A stretch of DNA of 64,000 nt, from positions 1,419,312-1,483,311 of the forward strand of contig NZ_CP152020.1 of assembly GCF_038624605.1 (NCBI RefSeq), written 5' to 3'. Position numbers and translations under genes: made by a program. A model generated the notes under the pieces. That model did no database searches and was not told where the DNA came from. It saw only the letters and a list, made by a program, of their open reading frames with translations. Source of the stretch: Psychrobacillus sp. FSL K6-4046 (GTDB lineage: Bacteria > Bacillota > Bacilli > Bacillales_A > Planococcaceae). This document shows, one piece after another, positions 1-9,723 of this stretch. The stretch's first letter is position 1; each line of letters opens with the position of its first letter.

Positions 1-386
1 AGAAAATTTGTATTGTCGACCACGGGTATATGTGGCTGCAGCACTTTCCAACGGCAGAAAACTATACGGTAACGACCATGTTTGATCAAAACGGAAAAGT
101 AGTTCAATGGTATATAGATATATGCGATAAACATGGTATAGACGATCAAGGTCCTTGGTGGGATGATTTATTTTTAGACATTATAGTCCTTCCATCTGGT
201 GATTACTTTCTCGTGGATGAAGAGGAGCTTGAAGAGGCTCTACATTCTGGTCGAATAAATCAAGAAAAATATGAGCTGGCTAAACATGTAGCTCATAAAA
301 TCATGGATGAGCTAAAGGGAAATAACATGAACCTTTTAGGATTATCCGTACATCATAAAAACGAGCTGACAGCACTTCTTAAATAA
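1..386 (+). CDS. DUF402 family protein, 5' end missing
   Basis: The frame is open from the window edge: KICIVDHGY precedes the first ATG at 30, and the run GYMWLQHFP is a typical DUF402 core, so the true start lies upstream. Acidic residues in the middle (WWDDLFLDIIV, then DEEELEEAL) fit the metal-binding barrel of this family, some members of which are nucleoside di/triphosphate phosphatases. The C-terminal helix ends in KNELTALLK. It sits just ahead of the GrpB-Nudix gene on the same strand. The family call is by recognition; the substrate is unknown. Confidence 0.75.
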   Translation, partial: KICIVDHGYMWLQHFPTAENYTVTTMFDQNGKVVQWYIDICDKHGIDDQGPWWDDLFLDIIVLPSGDYFLVDEEELEEALHSGRINQEKYELAKHVAHKIMDELKGNNMNLLGLSVHHKNELTALLK

Positions 387-400
387 AAGTGGGGATTATA

Positions 401-1396
401 ATGAGAAAAGTTGAAGTTAAAGAGTTTTCAAAGAAATGGGCTACTGATTTTCAACAAGAATCAAAGTCTTTGAATGATATCTTCAAGGAAGAAATAGTAG
501 AAATTTACCATATAGGGAGCACTTCTATAGAAGGGCTTTCTGCAAAGCCGATTATAGATATAATGCCTGTTGTCCGGGATATTAAACGAGTTGATGCATA
601 CGATGAGCAAATGATTCAACTTGGCTATACCCCAAAAGGAGAAAACGGTTTACCAGGTCGACGCTATTTTCAAAAAGGGGGTGACAATCGAACTCATCAT
701 GTACATATTTATGAACAAGGGAATCCTGAAATAGAGAGACATCTTATTTTTAGAGATTATTTAAGAAAACATTCTGTGGAGGCAAAGAAATATGGTGAGC
801 TAAAGAGAGCTCTTGCCCAACAGTTTCCTTATGATGTGGAGAGTTATATTAATGGTAAGGACAAGTTTGTGCAATCATTAGAGGAAAAAGCTATGCAATG
901 GAATAATAGAATTCAGTTGAATTTTCATAGAGCGTTTGGAGTGTATGGTATTTGTATACATGAAAACAAGCTTCTAGTTATTCAGAAAAATGGTGGTCCT
1001 TATATCAACCGCTATGACCTTCCAGGTGGGAATTTAGAAACAGGTGAATCGCTGCAGGAGGCAATTGAAAGAGAATTCCATGAAGAAACAGGGTTATTAA
1101 TCGATGTGCGTAAACAGATTGGAGCAGCTGACTTTATTATTCACACCGATTGGAGAGAAGGCACGGCTGTACACCATGTAGCCGTTTTTTATGAAGTTGA
1201 GCATGTAGGAGGGTCGATATCTGAACCATTACAGTTTGAAGGACAGGACTCACTAGGAGCTGTATGGATTTCGGAACAGGAAACATCGATGGAAAATTCC
1301 TCGCCCTTAGTCTTAAAGGCGTTTGAATGGTTGCGAACAAAAAAGATATCTGTTGAAGCTACTTATTATGAACAGTGGAAAGTTAAAGGAAACTGA
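401..1396 (+). CDS. GrpB (UPF0157) - Nudix hydrolase fusion
   Basis: A 331-residue two-domain protein. Residues about 1-165 are a GrpB/UPF0157 nucleotidyltransferase-fold domain (HIGSTS near residue 37, then KPIIDI). Residues about 175-300 are a Nudix domain with a complete Nudix box at about 210-232 (G-x5-E-x7-REF-x-EE-x-G-L). Nudix enzymes hydrolyse nucleoside diphosphates linked to another moiety; GrpB-type proteins have no firm general function. The start chosen is ATG 401, with GTGGGG 6-7 bases upstream; an in-frame GTG at 389 is part of that purine-rich stretch and is less likely. It lies 14 bases after the DUF402 gene, so the two may be co-transcribed. Substrate unknown. Confidence 0.82.
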   Translation: MRKVEVKEFSKKWATDFQQESKSLNDIFKEEIVEIYHIGSTSIEGLSAKPIIDIMPVVRDIKRVDAYDEQMIQLGYTPKGENGLPGRRYFQKGGDNRTHHVHIYEQGNPEIERHLIFRDYLRKHSVEAKKYGELKRALAQQFPYDVESYINGKDKFVQSLEEKAMQWNNRIQLNFHRAFGVYGICIHENKLLVIQKNGGPYINRYDLPGGNLETGESLQEAIEREFHEETGLLIDVRKQIGAADFIIHTDWREGTAVHHVAVFYEVEHVGGSISEPLQFEGQDSLGAVWISEQETSMENSSPLVLKAFEWLRTKKISVEATYYEQWKVKGN

Positions 1397-1414
1397 AATA
1401 AGGAGAGGTTTTCG

Positions 1415-2488
1415 ATGATGGGAAATAATTTTATGAAATCATTAGATTTAAAGTGCCCTATCATTCAAGCTCCAATGGCTGGAGGAATTACAACTCCTGT
1501 GCTAGTCAGTGAAGTCTCCAATCAAGGTGCACTTGGAATGATTGGTGCAGGATATTTAAAGCCTGATCAATTACGAGTTCAAATAAATCAGGTGAAGGCA
1601 CTTACGAATGCAAATTTTGGAGTAAATTTGTTCGTTCCTGAGCATTTTGAATTGAATGAGGACCAGGTTGCAAAATCTAAGGAGCTAATAAACAATTATA
1701 AGCTTCTTTTAAATCATAAAATGAAAGAACCGGACTTACCTACAAAAGAAATTGAAAAGCAAACATATGAGGAACTACTAAAGATTGTTATAGAAGAAAG
1801 AGTGGCTGCTTGTTCCTTTACATTTGGAATTCCTTCCAAAAAAACGATTGAAAGTCTTAAACAAAACGGGATTATGACAATAGGGACAGCTACTACTGTG
1901 TCAGAAGCCGTTGCTATCGAACGGGCGGGGATGGACGCGGTAGTTGTACAAGGTAGTGAGGCAGGAGGGCATCGTGGAAACTTTTTAGTAGATTCCCCTA
2001 CCAGCATGATTGGCTTAATGGCACTAATTCCCCAGGTTACTGATCAGGTGTCAATACCAGTTATTGCAGCAGGAGGAATAATGGACGGTAGAGGACTATC
2101 TGCCGCATTATGTTTAGGAGCAGATGCTGTACAAATGGGAACAGCCTTCTTAACCACCAAAGAAAGTGGGGCAAACCCAGTGCATAAACAAGCCGTACTG
2201 CAAGCAAAAAGCGAGGACATAGTGAGTACGAAAGCATTTTCCGGGAAGGAAGCAAGAGGAATTGAAAATCGTTTTATGAAAGAAATGCATGTGCATGAAA
2301 ACAAGCTACCGCCCTTTCCCGTCCAAAATGCACTTACACAAAACTTAAGAAAAGCGGCCACTCAGCAAAAAGACGCAGATTTCATGTCTCTCTGGTCGGG
2401 CCAAAGTCCAACATTAGCTAGAGAGGAAACGGTTGAACAGCTTGTTCGTCGTGTTGTAAATGAGGCTAACCTAATCTTAAATAAGTAG
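1415..2488 (+). CDS. Nitronate monooxygenase / FabK-like FMN protein
   Basis: 357 residues of the NMO/FabK TIM-barrel family. Visible signatures are the N-terminal PIIQAPMAGG, GMIGAGY, FGVNLFVP, VVQGSEAGGHRG (flavin phosphate region) and PVIAAGGI-DGRG followed by GADAVQMGTAFL. Such enzymes bind FMN and oxidise alkyl nitronates; FabK members reduce enoyl-ACP instead. No fatty-acid synthesis genes are adjacent, so nitronate monooxygenase is the more conservative call. SD GGAGAG at 1402-1407 serves ATG 1415 or 1418. It follows the fusion gene by 18 bases on the same strand. Confidence 0.85.
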   Translation: MMGNNFMKSLDLKCPIIQAPMAGGITTPVLVSEVSNQGALGMIGAGYLKPDQLRVQINQVKALTNANFGVNLFVPEHFELNEDQVAKSKELINNYKLLLNHKMKEPDLPTKEIEKQTYEELLKIVIEERVAACSFTFGIPSKKTIESLKQNGIMTIGTATTVSEAVAIERAGMDAVVVQGSEAGGHRGNFLVDSPTSMIGLMALIPQVTDQVSIPVIAAGGIMDGRGLSAALCLGADAVQMGTAFLTTKESGANPVHKQAVLQAKSEDIVSTKAFSGKEARGIENRFMKEMHVHENKLPPFPVQNALTQNLRKAATQQKDADFMSLWSGQSPTLAREETVEQLVRRVVNEANLILNK

Positions 2489-2520
2489 GCTTTAAGAAAT
2501 ATGGTGACATTAAATGAAAT

Positions 2521-2914
2521 AGCTTTGTTAAATTTTTTGGTTGATTTTGACTAACAATTCTTTTTTATAGTGACTGTAAACATTATAAAAGTGATATTCA
2601 AATGATTATTAAGATCAAAAATAAATTATGAAATTGGAGTTCGTGACAGTTGGCTTAGTTTATGCGAGTAAATTTATAAGCAATTAATCGATGCATTAAA
2701 GCTATTCCCATTTATTGATTGGAGCGCCAGACGGCGACTCCTACGGGATGAGGGAGACAGATAAGACATCACAACCACGCGCGTAAGCGATGGGTGATGG
2801 CTTATCGCTCACCCCGAGGAAAGCATCCGGTTGGCGCGGAAATCAATTCTACTCTCGAATTTAAAGATTTCTTTTTCTATGTATCATAAATCAACCCTAC
2901 TCTTTAACATAGCC
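2521..2914 (+). repeat. Interspersed repeat family A, copy 1 (full length)
   Basis: About 394 bases that match, in reverse complement and almost end to end, the block at 19457-19845. Its GC-richer core (about 2718-2850) runs from GGAGCGCCAGACGGCGAC to GGCGCGGAAATCAA and contains inverted arms (GATAAGACATCACAACC against ATGGCTTATC). I see no coding capacity. Elements with a similar GGAGCG...GGAAATCAA core are scattered through many Bacillus-type genomes, but the AT-rich flank shared by the two long copies here extends well beyond that core. It fills most of the 490-base gap between the monooxygenase and the acetyltransferase. Confidence 0.85.
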
Positions 2915-2917
2915 AAT

Positions 2918-2960
2918 TAAATAAAGAGGAGTTTCACAGTAATACCATGAAAATCCTCCA
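2918..2960 (-). terminator. Intrinsic terminator for the GNAT gene
   Basis: Read on the minus strand, GGAGGATTTTCA pairs imperfectly with TGAAACTCCTC and is followed by TTTATTT. It lies just past the stop of the minus-strand acetyltransferase and abuts the end of repeat A copy 1. Confidence 0.55.
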
Positions 2961-2978
2961 TTTAATCGATACAATAAT

Positions 2979-3503
2979 CTATTGTGATATAGTTTCCTTA
3001 ATCAATCTACATTCATATACTGGTTCTTCTTGCTGGGTATCTTCAAACCATTTCAACCCTATATAAGTAAAGCCCACTCGCTCTAAAATTTTGAGGGATC
3101 CAACATTTTCTTTGCTTGCAGAAGCTGAGACAAGTTTAACTTTTGGATGAAGTTTTACAATGTTCATACAAGCTCCCACTGCTTCCGTTGCATACCCTTT
3201 CCCCCAAGATTTTTTATTGAAATGATAAATCAATTCTACTTCCTCTATTGTATTTTCAACATTGAAGCCAGCTGCTCCAATTATTTCTCCTGTATTTTTT
3301 TCCATCACTGCATAAACGGATAGATTATTATTTTCATGACAGTGGCGATAAAACTCGAGAGTTTTAGGCAATGTCTCGACGGAAGCCGAGCCACCACATA
3401 ATTTCATCACTTCTTTGTCTCCCCAAAAAAGCTTTGCTGGTTCTGCATGGCTTTCCTCAAATACAACAAGGCGTAATCTTTCTGTGTCCCCTATAATGTT
3501 CAT
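2979..3503 (-). CDS. GNAT family N-acetyltransferase (RimJ/RimL-like)
   Basis: 174 residues. It begins TERLRLVVFEESHAEP and carries the acetyl-CoA-binding element KSWGKGYATEAV at about residue 100, followed by SKENVGSLKILERVGF, as in RimJ/RimL-type acetyltransferases that modify protein N-termini or small amines. Its start lies 15 bases past the rnhC stop on the same strand, so it is probably transcribed from the rnhC side. The substrate cannot be read from sequence. Confidence 0.85.
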   Translation of the reverse strand: MNIIGDTERLRLVVFEESHAEPAKLFWGDKEVMKLCGGSASVETLPKTLEFYRHCHENNNLSVYAVMEKNTGEIIGAAGFNVENTIEEVELIYHFNKKSWGKGYATEAVGACMNIVKLHPKVKLVSASASKENVGSLKILERVGFTYIGLKWFEDTQQEEPVYECRLIKETISQ

Positions 3504-3518
3504 TTATGATCCCATCCT

Positions 3519-4460
3519 TTAAAATTTCCTTTTTTGCACAAGCTTCATGGCTTTTTGTGTATTGGCAAAATGCCATTTGGTAATGGATTTGAGGAATTCC
3601 TCGCCATGCTTTAAATAAATTTTTGCCGCTATCTCATCGACTTTTGCACTAGCACCCTTAGGAATGGCAGTTTTGGCTATCTCTGTGAGGCGGTCCATTT
3701 CCTTTAAGAAAGCATATCTTGCTATAATAGAGGCAGCGGCAACGGAAACGTGTAATTGCTCTGCTTTTGTGGAAAACAAAACATTTTCACGAATGATCTC
3801 CTTTTCCATTTTAATATGGTTATAATAAATACCACGCTCAGCAAATTGATCAATAAGGATGAATGATGGCTTTTCGGGCTCCATTTTTTTCAAAACATGC
3901 TTCAATGCTTGGTTATGCATCATAGCCTTTATTTTACCTTGTGACCAGCCACGTCCTTGGATTTCGTTATATTTTTCATTTTTTAATACGAGCACACTAT
4001 GTGTTAAGGTTTTCATCAAATCTGGAGCAATACGACGCATTAGCTCATCTGTAAGCATTTTAGAATCTTTCACACCGAGCTCTTTTACAAGCTCTACTTG
4101 ATGAGCAGGTACAAAGCAGGCTGCTACCGTAATAGGTCCAAAATAATCCCCGGTTCCGGTTTCGTCTGAACCAACTACAGATTGTAATTCAAAGTGTTCC
4201 GGGAGCGTGTCACCTTTAGTTAGGGGGCTTTTTACAGTGGTTGATGTAGAGGAGGTTCCACCATTCCATAGAGCTGCCTCCCTAGAAGCGCCATTTCCTT
4301 GGAACATTACCTTCCCAGATTTATAGATAGTGATTGCTGTATCTGATAGCTTAGCAGCGAAAACGACTCCAGGTGCCGAGCGTTCGATTTTGTATTTTAA
4401 GTAATGTGCCTTTACTTTTTCTATTTCATTTGCGGGCATTAGTAAAACTTCATTTGACAT
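3519..4460 (-). CDS. rnhC: Ribonuclease HIII
   Basis: 313 residues, the usual length for RNase HIII, which removes RNA from RNA-DNA hybrids. An N-terminal substrate-binding domain (about 1-85) precedes the catalytic domain, which opens with GSDETGTGDYFGP (the DE pair is characteristic of this type) and continues with KDSK and a later LIDQFA. SD AAAGGA lies upstream of the ATG. It is divergent from zapA, as in B. subtilis (rnhC/yshA), which supports the call. The acetyltransferase follows on the same strand. Confidence 0.95.
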   Translation of the reverse strand: MSNEVLLMPANEIEKVKAHYLKYKIERSAPGVVFAAKLSDTAITIYKSGKVMFQGNGASREAALWNGGTSSTSTTVKSPLTKGDTLPEHFELQSVVGSDETGTGDYFGPITVAACFVPAHQVELVKELGVKDSKMLTDELMRRIAPDLMKTLTHSVLVLKNEKYNEIQGRGWSQGKIKAMMHNQALKHVLKKMEPEKPSFILIDQFAERGIYYNHIKMEKEIIRENVLFSTKAEQLHVSVAAASIIARYAFLKEMDRLTEIAKTAIPKGASAKVDEIAAKIYLKHGEEFLKSITKWHFANTQKAMKLVQKRKF

Positions 4461-4532
4461 TCATATGTTCCTTTCTTCACATCGTAATCTATTTCGTGTT
4501 ATTATTATACATAGGATTTTCTGGGGGAGGGT

Positions 4533-4799
4533 ATGTCTTTGTCAGAACAAGAGAAAACAAGAATCTCTGTTGATATCTATGGACAGAATTATAAAATGGT
4601 AGGTACAGAAACTTCTGGTCATATGAGACTCGTTGCCTCCATGGTAGATGATAAAATGAGAGAAATACACTCTCACAATCAACAGCTAGACATCGCAAAA
4701 TTGGCAGTGCTTACCGCTGTTAATGCAGTAAACGATTACATAAAAGTAAAAGAACAATTAGAACTTCTAGAAGAAGAATTGAAAAGGCTAAAGGACTGA
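4533..4799 (+). CDS. zapA: Cell division protein ZapA
   Basis: 88 residues. ZapA binds FtsZ and bundles its protofilaments at the division ring. An N-terminal globular part ([15 protein letters not shown]) is followed by a long C-terminal coiled coil rich in Glu/Lys/Leu ([16 protein letters not shown]). A GGGGGAGG ribosome binding site at 4523-4530 precedes ATG 4533. The next gene starts 5 bases after the stop, the conserved zapA-cvpA-polX-mutS2 order. Confidence 0.92.
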   Translation: MSLSEQEKTRISVDIYGQNYKMVGTETSGHMRLVASMVDDKMREIHSHNQQLDIAKLAVLTAVNAVNDYIKVKEQLELLEEELKRLKD

Positions 4800-4803
4800 A
4801 AAA

Positions 4804-5346
4804 ATGTTAGATTTAATTATCCTGATTTTATTAATTGCCGGTTTTGTAACTGGTGCTAGACGTGGGCTGATAGTACAGCTCATTCATATGGTAGGCTTCA
4901 TCATTGCTCTATTCGTTGCTTACACTTATTATAAACCACTGGCGGATAAATTTGTTCTCTGGATTCCATTTCCTGCAGTAACCTCAGAGTCCACATTTAC
5001 AATAGCAGTAGAGACTTTGGATCTCGATCAAACGTTTTACCGTATTATCGCATTCACACTGATATTCATGGTAGTTAAGTTCGGGTTACAATTATTAGCC
5101 TCTATGTTTGATTTCTTAAAGTACTTGCCTATACTAGGATTTGTCAGCACTGTAACTGGTGCGATTCTAGGGTTTATTGAATTCTATTTCATTTTATTCG
5201 TACTTCTATACGTCGTTGTGCTTTTACCGATTGATTTCATCCAAAATGCTGTATCAGGCTCATTCTTAACTTCATGGATGCTTGAGCATACGCCAATTTT
5301 ATCTGAAATGGTCAAAAACTGGTGGTATATTTATTTGGAAAAGTAA
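4804..5346 (+). CDS. CvpA family membrane protein
   Basis: 180 residues with four predicted membrane segments: residues about 3-20, 25-45, 78-100 and 115-145. It begins MLDLIILILLIAGFVTGARRGLI, a clear CvpA-family N-terminus (E. coli CvpA is needed for colicin V production; the Bacillus homologue is yshB). The exact role in Firmicutes is not established. It overlaps no gene and lies between zapA and polX, followed by its own terminator. Confidence 0.9.
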   Translation: MLDLIILILLIAGFVTGARRGLIVQLIHMVGFIIALFVAYTYYKPLADKFVLWIPFPAVTSESTFTIAVETLDLDQTFYRIIAFTLIFMVVKFGLQLLASMFDFLKYLPILGFVSTVTGAILGFIEFYFILFVLLYVVVLLPIDFIQNAVSGSFLTSWMLEHTPILSEMVKNWWYIYLEK

Positions 5347-5359
5347 CAATGTCTATGAT

Positions 5360-5391
5360 CAACTTCTCTCAGTAGAGGGAAGTTTTTTTAA
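5360..5391 (+). terminator. Intrinsic terminator after the cvpA-family gene
   Basis: AACTTCTCTC pairs with GAGGGAAGTT (one wobble) around an AGTA loop, followed by seven T residues. Confidence 0.8.
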
Positions 5392-5449
5392 ATAGTCAGC
5401 TTATAGGTTATGAAGGACTTATGTTTTCTTACTTAAAGGAGGTCTACTA

Positions 5450-7156
5450 ATGGATAAAAAGACGATAATTAAAACATTAGAAAAAATTGCATTATATATG
5501 GAGCTTCAAGGAGAAAATCCTTTTAAGGTATCTGCTTTTCGAAAAGCAGCACAAGTTTTAGAGCTAGATGATCGTAGCTTGTCTGAAATGGATAATATAA
5601 CTTCGCTTAAGGGTATTGGTGCGGCAACTGGATCCGTAATCACTGATTTAATGGAAACTGGACAATCCTCTCTTCTCAAAGAAATGCAAGAAAAAGTGCC
5701 AAGTGGTCTGTTGCCTATGCTAAAAATCCCAGGTCTTGGAGGAAAGAAAATTGCCAAGCTGTACAAAGAATTAGGTATTGAATCCATCGAACAGTTAAAG
5801 ACTGCCTGTGAGGAAGGGAAGGTTCGCGGACTTGCAGGATTTGGGGCTAAAACCGAGGAAAAGATACTAGCTCAGCTCGAAGTGTTTCAAACCAAACCGG
5901 AAAGAACTGCTATTTGGCAGCTTGAGCCGATAGTGGCTTTTATAGAAAATACATTAGCAGATATAGAAGAAGTGGTGAAATATTCTGTTGCAGGGTCGTA
6001 TAGACGAGTGAAAGAATCTAGTAAGGATATCGATTTTATCGTTGCGACGAATTCCCATCAAAAGGTCAGAGAGGAATTACTAGAAAAGCTTCCCCTCCTA
6101 AAAATTATTGCAGCTGGAGACACTAAGGTATCAGTTACTTTAGATGTTGAAAACGAAGTGGATGTAGACTTTAGGTTAGTAGAACCTCATCAATATGCTT
6201 CTGCCTTACATCACTTTACAGGGTCTAAAGATCATAATATTAAAATGAGACAAATTGCCAAAGAAAAAGGGCTGAAGATAAGTGAATATGGTGTGGAGCA
6301 AGAGGACGGCTCCGTACAGTCCTTTGAAACAGAGGAAGCGTTTTATTCATTTTTCGATTTACCATTTATACCTCCGACTATACGAGAGGATGGGACAGAA
6401 CTAGATAAGCTAGAAAAGATTCCAAGTCTTGTAACGCTGGAGGATATTAAGGGCGATTTTCACATGCACTCCACTTGGTCAGATGGAGCTCATTCTATTG
6501 AAGAAATGGTAGAGGCTTGTCGTGAAAAAGGGTATTCCCATACGGTGATAACAGACCACTCTAACTACTTAAAAGTTGCTAATGGTCTTTCAAGAGAGAG
6601 ACTGTTACAGCAAATCCAAACGATACAAGGATTAAATGCAAAATATAACGATATTGAAATATTAGCTGGAACAGAAATGGATATACTTCCTGACGGTTCG
6701 CTGGACTTTGATGACGAGTTACTAGAGCAGCTAGACTTCGTCATCGCATCTATACACTCTAGCTTTAGTCAGTCACAAGATAAAATTATGGCAAGACTTC
6801 GTACCGCAATGGAAAACCCTCACGTTCATATGATTGCTCACCCTACGGGAAGAATTATTGGAAGTCGTACAGGTTATGATCCAGATGTGCCAACGTTAAT
6901 AGAGTGGGCTAGTGAATTTGGAAAAATACTAGAGCTCAATGCAAACCCACATCGTCTCGACTTAGAGACAGAATACTTAAAGCTAGCACAGGAAAAAGGC
7001 GTTCTGATAGCCATTAATACAGATGCCCACCATATCGATCAATTAAGATATATGGATGTAGGGGTTAAATATGCTCAAAAAGCATGGCTGAAAAAGGACA
7101 ACATTGTTAATACATGGACATTTGATAAATTCAAACAGTATTTGAAGAATAAATAG
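5450..7156 (+). CDS. polX: DNA polymerase X with PHP exonuclease domain
   Basis: 568 residues, typical of bacterial PolX (YshC in B. subtilis, about 570). An N-terminal helix-hairpin-helix region ([10 protein letters not shown] at about 53, IPGLGGKKI at about 93) leads to the polymerase palm: GSYRR at 182-186, DIDF at 193-196 and DVDF at 238-241 carry the metal-binding aspartates. The C-terminal PHP domain starts at [11 protein letters not shown] (336 on) and retains the H-x-H, TDHS, TEMDI and NTDAH motifs, consistent with 3'-5' exonuclease or AP-endonuclease activity in base excision repair. SD AAAGGAGG lies at 5436-5443. mutS2 follows after 11 bases. Confidence 0.96.
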   Translation: MDKKTIIKTLEKIALYMELQGENPFKVSAFRKAAQVLELDDRSLSEMDNITSLKGIGAATGSVITDLMETGQSSLLKEMQEKVPSGLLPMLKIPGLGGKKIAKLYKELGIESIEQLKTACEEGKVRGLAGFGAKTEEKILAQLEVFQTKPERTAIWQLEPIVAFIENTLADIEEVVKYSVAGSYRRVKESSKDIDFIVATNSHQKVREELLEKLPLLKIIAAGDTKVSVTLDVENEVDVDFRLVEPHQYASALHHFTGSKDHNIKMRQIAKEKGLKISEYGVEQEDGSVQSFETEEAFYSFFDLPFIPPTIREDGTELDKLEKIPSLVTLEDIKGDFHMHSTWSDGAHSIEEMVEACREKGYSHTVITDHSNYLKVANGLSRERLLQQIQTIQGLNAKYNDIEILAGTEMDILPDGSLDFDDELLEQLDFVIASIHSSFSQSQDKIMARLRTAMENPHVHMIAHPTGRIIGSRTGYDPDVPTLIEWASEFGKILELNANPHRLDLETEYLKLAQEKGVLIAINTDAHHIDQLRYMDVGVKYAQKAWLKKDNIVNTWTFDKFKQYLKNK

Positions 7157-7167
7157 GAGGTGCCAAG

Positions 7168-9531
7168 GTGATAGCCGAAAGAGCACTGAAAACTTTAGAA
7201 TATTATAAGATCAGAGAAGAGGTAGGGAAATATTGTACCTCCTCTATCGGAAAAACGCATATAGAAAAGTTAGTTCCATCTGTTGATTACGAGGAAGTAA
7301 CTAAGCTTTTAGAGGAGATGGATGAGGGACTTACCATACTACGGCTAAGAGGAAATGTTCCGATGGGAGGAATCGTCGATATACGTCCTCATGCAAAACG
7401 GGCTCAAATTGGTGGAATGCTAAGTCCGATGGAGCTGATGGAGACTGCGAGCACGATAAGAGCTAGTAAAATTCTTCGAAATTTCTTAGAGAACGTCGCA
7501 GAAGCAGAGTCAGTAGCAATCCCACATTTTCTATCTAAAAAGGACTCTTTGCCAATTTTAACGGCTTTAGAGCATGAGATAAACGACTGTATCGATGAGA
7601 ATGGAAGTGTACTTGATAGTGCAAGCAGCACGCTGCGCTCCATCCGTCAGCAGTTAAGAATTCAAGTGAGTCGCGTACGTGAGAAGCTAGAGAGCTATAC
7701 ACGTGGGGCCAATGCATCTAAAATGCTTTCCGACTCTATTATTACCATTCGAAACGACCGCTATGTTATACCTGTAAAATCAGAATATCGCAGCCATTAC
7801 GGTGGAATTGTACATGATCAGTCTTCCTCTGGACAAACACTTTTTGTTGAACCATCAGCGGTAGTCCAAATAAACAATGATATTCGTGCATTAAAGGTAA
7901 AAGAACAAGAAGAGATTGAACGTATTCTTATTCGGTTGTCAGGCGAGGTAGAGGCTGTTGGACATGAGATATTCCTGTTAGTTAATATACTTGGTGAAAT
8001 TGACGTCATATTAGCAAAGGCTAAATATGGACAAGCAGAAAAATGTACGATGCCATTGATTAATAACAATGGATACATCCGTTTGGTGAAGGCGAGACAT
8101 CCTCTTATTTCAGTAGAACAGGCTGTTCCTAATACAATTGAATTTGGAAAGGATATTACTGCTATAGTAATCACTGGTCCAAATACGGGAGGAAAAACCG
8201 TTACATTGAAAACGGTTGGTCTTTGCACTTTAATGGCTCAAAGCGGGATACCAGTTCCAGCATTAGATGGGTCGGAGCTTGCGCTATTTGAGTCCGTGTT
8301 TGCTGATATTGGCGACGAGCAGTCTATTGAGCAAAGCCTAAGTACATTCTCCTCTCACATGGTCAACATTGTGGATATTCTAAAAAAATATAACGATAAA
8401 TCATTAATCTTGTTTGATGAGCTTGGTGCAGGAACCGACCCTCAGGAGGGAGCAGCTCTAGCTATCTCAATTCTAGATGCGGTCCATGGAACTGGAGCCC
8501 GTGTCATGGCAACTACACACTATCCTGAGCTAAAAGCCTATGGCTACAACCGACCTGGTGTGGCCAATGCAAGTGTGGAATTTGATATTGAAACGCTTAG
8601 TCCGACTTATAAGCTATTAATCGGAGTACCTGGACGAAGCAATGCATTTGAAATTTCAGAGCGTTTAGGCTTGCCAAACCATATTATCTCACAGGCACAG
8701 ACGTATACAGGAACTGACCGTGGAGAAGTAAACTCTATGATTGCTTCCCTAGAGGATAGTCGTAGACAAGCTGAGCGAGATGCAGAGGAAACCGAGGCTG
8801 AGTTAGAAAAGGCTAAGCATTTAAAGGATGATCTTGAGCAGAGACTTGCAGAATACGATGAGAAAAAAGAAAAACTAGAACAAAAAGCGAAAGACAAAGC
8901 TAGAAAAATAGTGGAAGAGGCAAGAAGAGAAGCGGACGAAATTATTAGCGAGCTACGAAAAATTCAATCTAATACACATAAACTTGTAAAGGAACATGAA
9001 TTAATAGATGCTAAGAAACGTTTAGAAGAAGCCCTTCCGAACAATCCTGTATTGAAAAAACAGAAAAAAATAAATGAACGTGTGAAAGAATTACAGTCGG
9101 GCGACGAAGTAAAGGTGTTAAGCTTTGGCCAAAAAGGAACCTTACTAGAAAAAGTGTCTAAATCCGAATGGTCCGTACAAATTGGAATGCTCAAAATGAA
9201 GCTAGATGAATCAGACTTAGAATTTATAAAACCAGAAAAGCAGAAACAGAGCGTATCAGTGAATGCAGTAAGAGGTAGAGATGCACATGTGAAGCTTGAG
9301 TTGGATTTACGTGGAGAGCGCTACGAGGATGCTATTATTCGAACAGAAAAATATTTAGACGATGCGATATTGTCGAACTATCCGAGAGTTTCTATTATTC
9401 ACGGAAAAGGAACAGGTGTCCTAAGACAGGCTATTCAGCAGTACTTGAAAAATCATTCGCGAGTAAAAAGCTATCGATTCGGTGAGGCTGGCGAAGGTGG
9501 ACACGGCGTTACTGTCGTTGAATTGAAGTAA
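7168..9531 (+). CDS. mutS2: Endonuclease MutS2
   Basis: 787 residues. MutS2 binds branched DNA and, in Firmicutes, also rescues collided ribosomes through its Smr domain. The MutS core has Walker A GPNTGGKT at 337-344 and Walker [14 protein letters not shown]; a coiled-coil KOW-linked region follows (about 515-640), and the C-terminal Smr domain (about 710-787) shows [11 protein letters not shown] and HGKGTGVLR. It begins at GTG 7168 with AGGAGG at 7155-7160. Antisense open frames within it are shadows of its codon bias. Confidence 0.96.
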   Translation: MIAERALKTLEYYKIREEVGKYCTSSIGKTHIEKLVPSVDYEEVTKLLEEMDEGLTILRLRGNVPMGGIVDIRPHAKRAQIGGMLSPMELMETASTIRASKILRNFLENVAEAESVAIPHFLSKKDSLPILTALEHEINDCIDENGSVLDSASSTLRSIRQQLRIQVSRVREKLESYTRGANASKMLSDSIITIRNDRYVIPVKSEYRSHYGGIVHDQSSSGQTLFVEPSAVVQINNDIRALKVKEQEEIERILIRLSGEVEAVGHEIFLLVNILGEIDVILAKAKYGQAEKCTMPLINNNGYIRLVKARHPLISVEQAVPNTIEFGKDITAIVITGPNTGGKTVTLKTVGLCTLMAQSGIPVPALDGSELALFESVFADIGDEQSIEQSLSTFSSHMVNIVDILKKYNDKSLILFDELGAGTDPQEGAALAISILDAVHGTGARVMATTHYPELKAYGYNRPGVANASVEFDIETLSPTYKLLIGVPGRSNAFEISERLGLPNHIISQAQTYTGTDRGEVNSMIASLEDSRRQAERDAEETEAELEKAKHLKDDLEQRLAEYDEKKEKLEQKAKDKARKIVEEARREADEIISELRKIQSNTHKLVKEHELIDAKKRLEEALPNNPVLKKQKKINERVKELQSGDEVKVLSFGQKGTLLEKVSKSEWSVQIGMLKMKLDESDLEFIKPEKQKQSVSVNAVRGRDAHVKLELDLRGERYEDAIIRTEKYLDDAILSNYPRVSIIHGKGTGVLRQAIQQYLKNHSRVKSYRFGEAGEGGHGVTVVELK

Positions 9532-9553
9532 TGTTGGAAGGAAGGAGAAATAG

Positions 9554-9592
9554 ATGTCATTTAATCCGTATTCTCTTTCTTCCCCTTATTAG
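9554..9592 (+). CDS. Tiny reading frame MSFNPYSLSSPY with strong SD
   Basis: A 12-codon frame begins at ATG 9554, 10 bases after a GGAAGGAG ribosome binding site, and ends at TAG. It lies 22 bases past mutS2. It could be a real micropeptide, the start of a decayed gene, or chance. No family is recognised. Confidence 0.2.
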   Translation: MSFNPYSLSSPY

Positions 9593-9663
9593 TAAAGTAG
9601 ATATAACTCGTTGTTTTCTTTTTAACAAAAGCACGGGAAATGGAAATTTATTCAGCTATATAA

Positions 9664-9684
9664 AAAATGAAACTTTCATTTTTA
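9664..9684 (+). terminator. Possible weak terminator after mutS2
   Basis: AAAATGAAA and TTTCATTTT form a short hairpin followed by T-rich DNA in the gap before the DUF350 gene. The stem is all AT except one pair, so the call is weak. Confidence 0.3.
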
Positions 9685-9723
9685 TAAATCGTAAAGATAG
9701 AAAAGTTTGAAAGGGGCTATATC

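Noticed and set aside
7818-8228. Long antisense frame inside mutS2 (others at 8607-8897 and 44190-44675)
   Set aside because: They lie wholly opposite strongly coding genes, lack SDs and show no recognisable protein.
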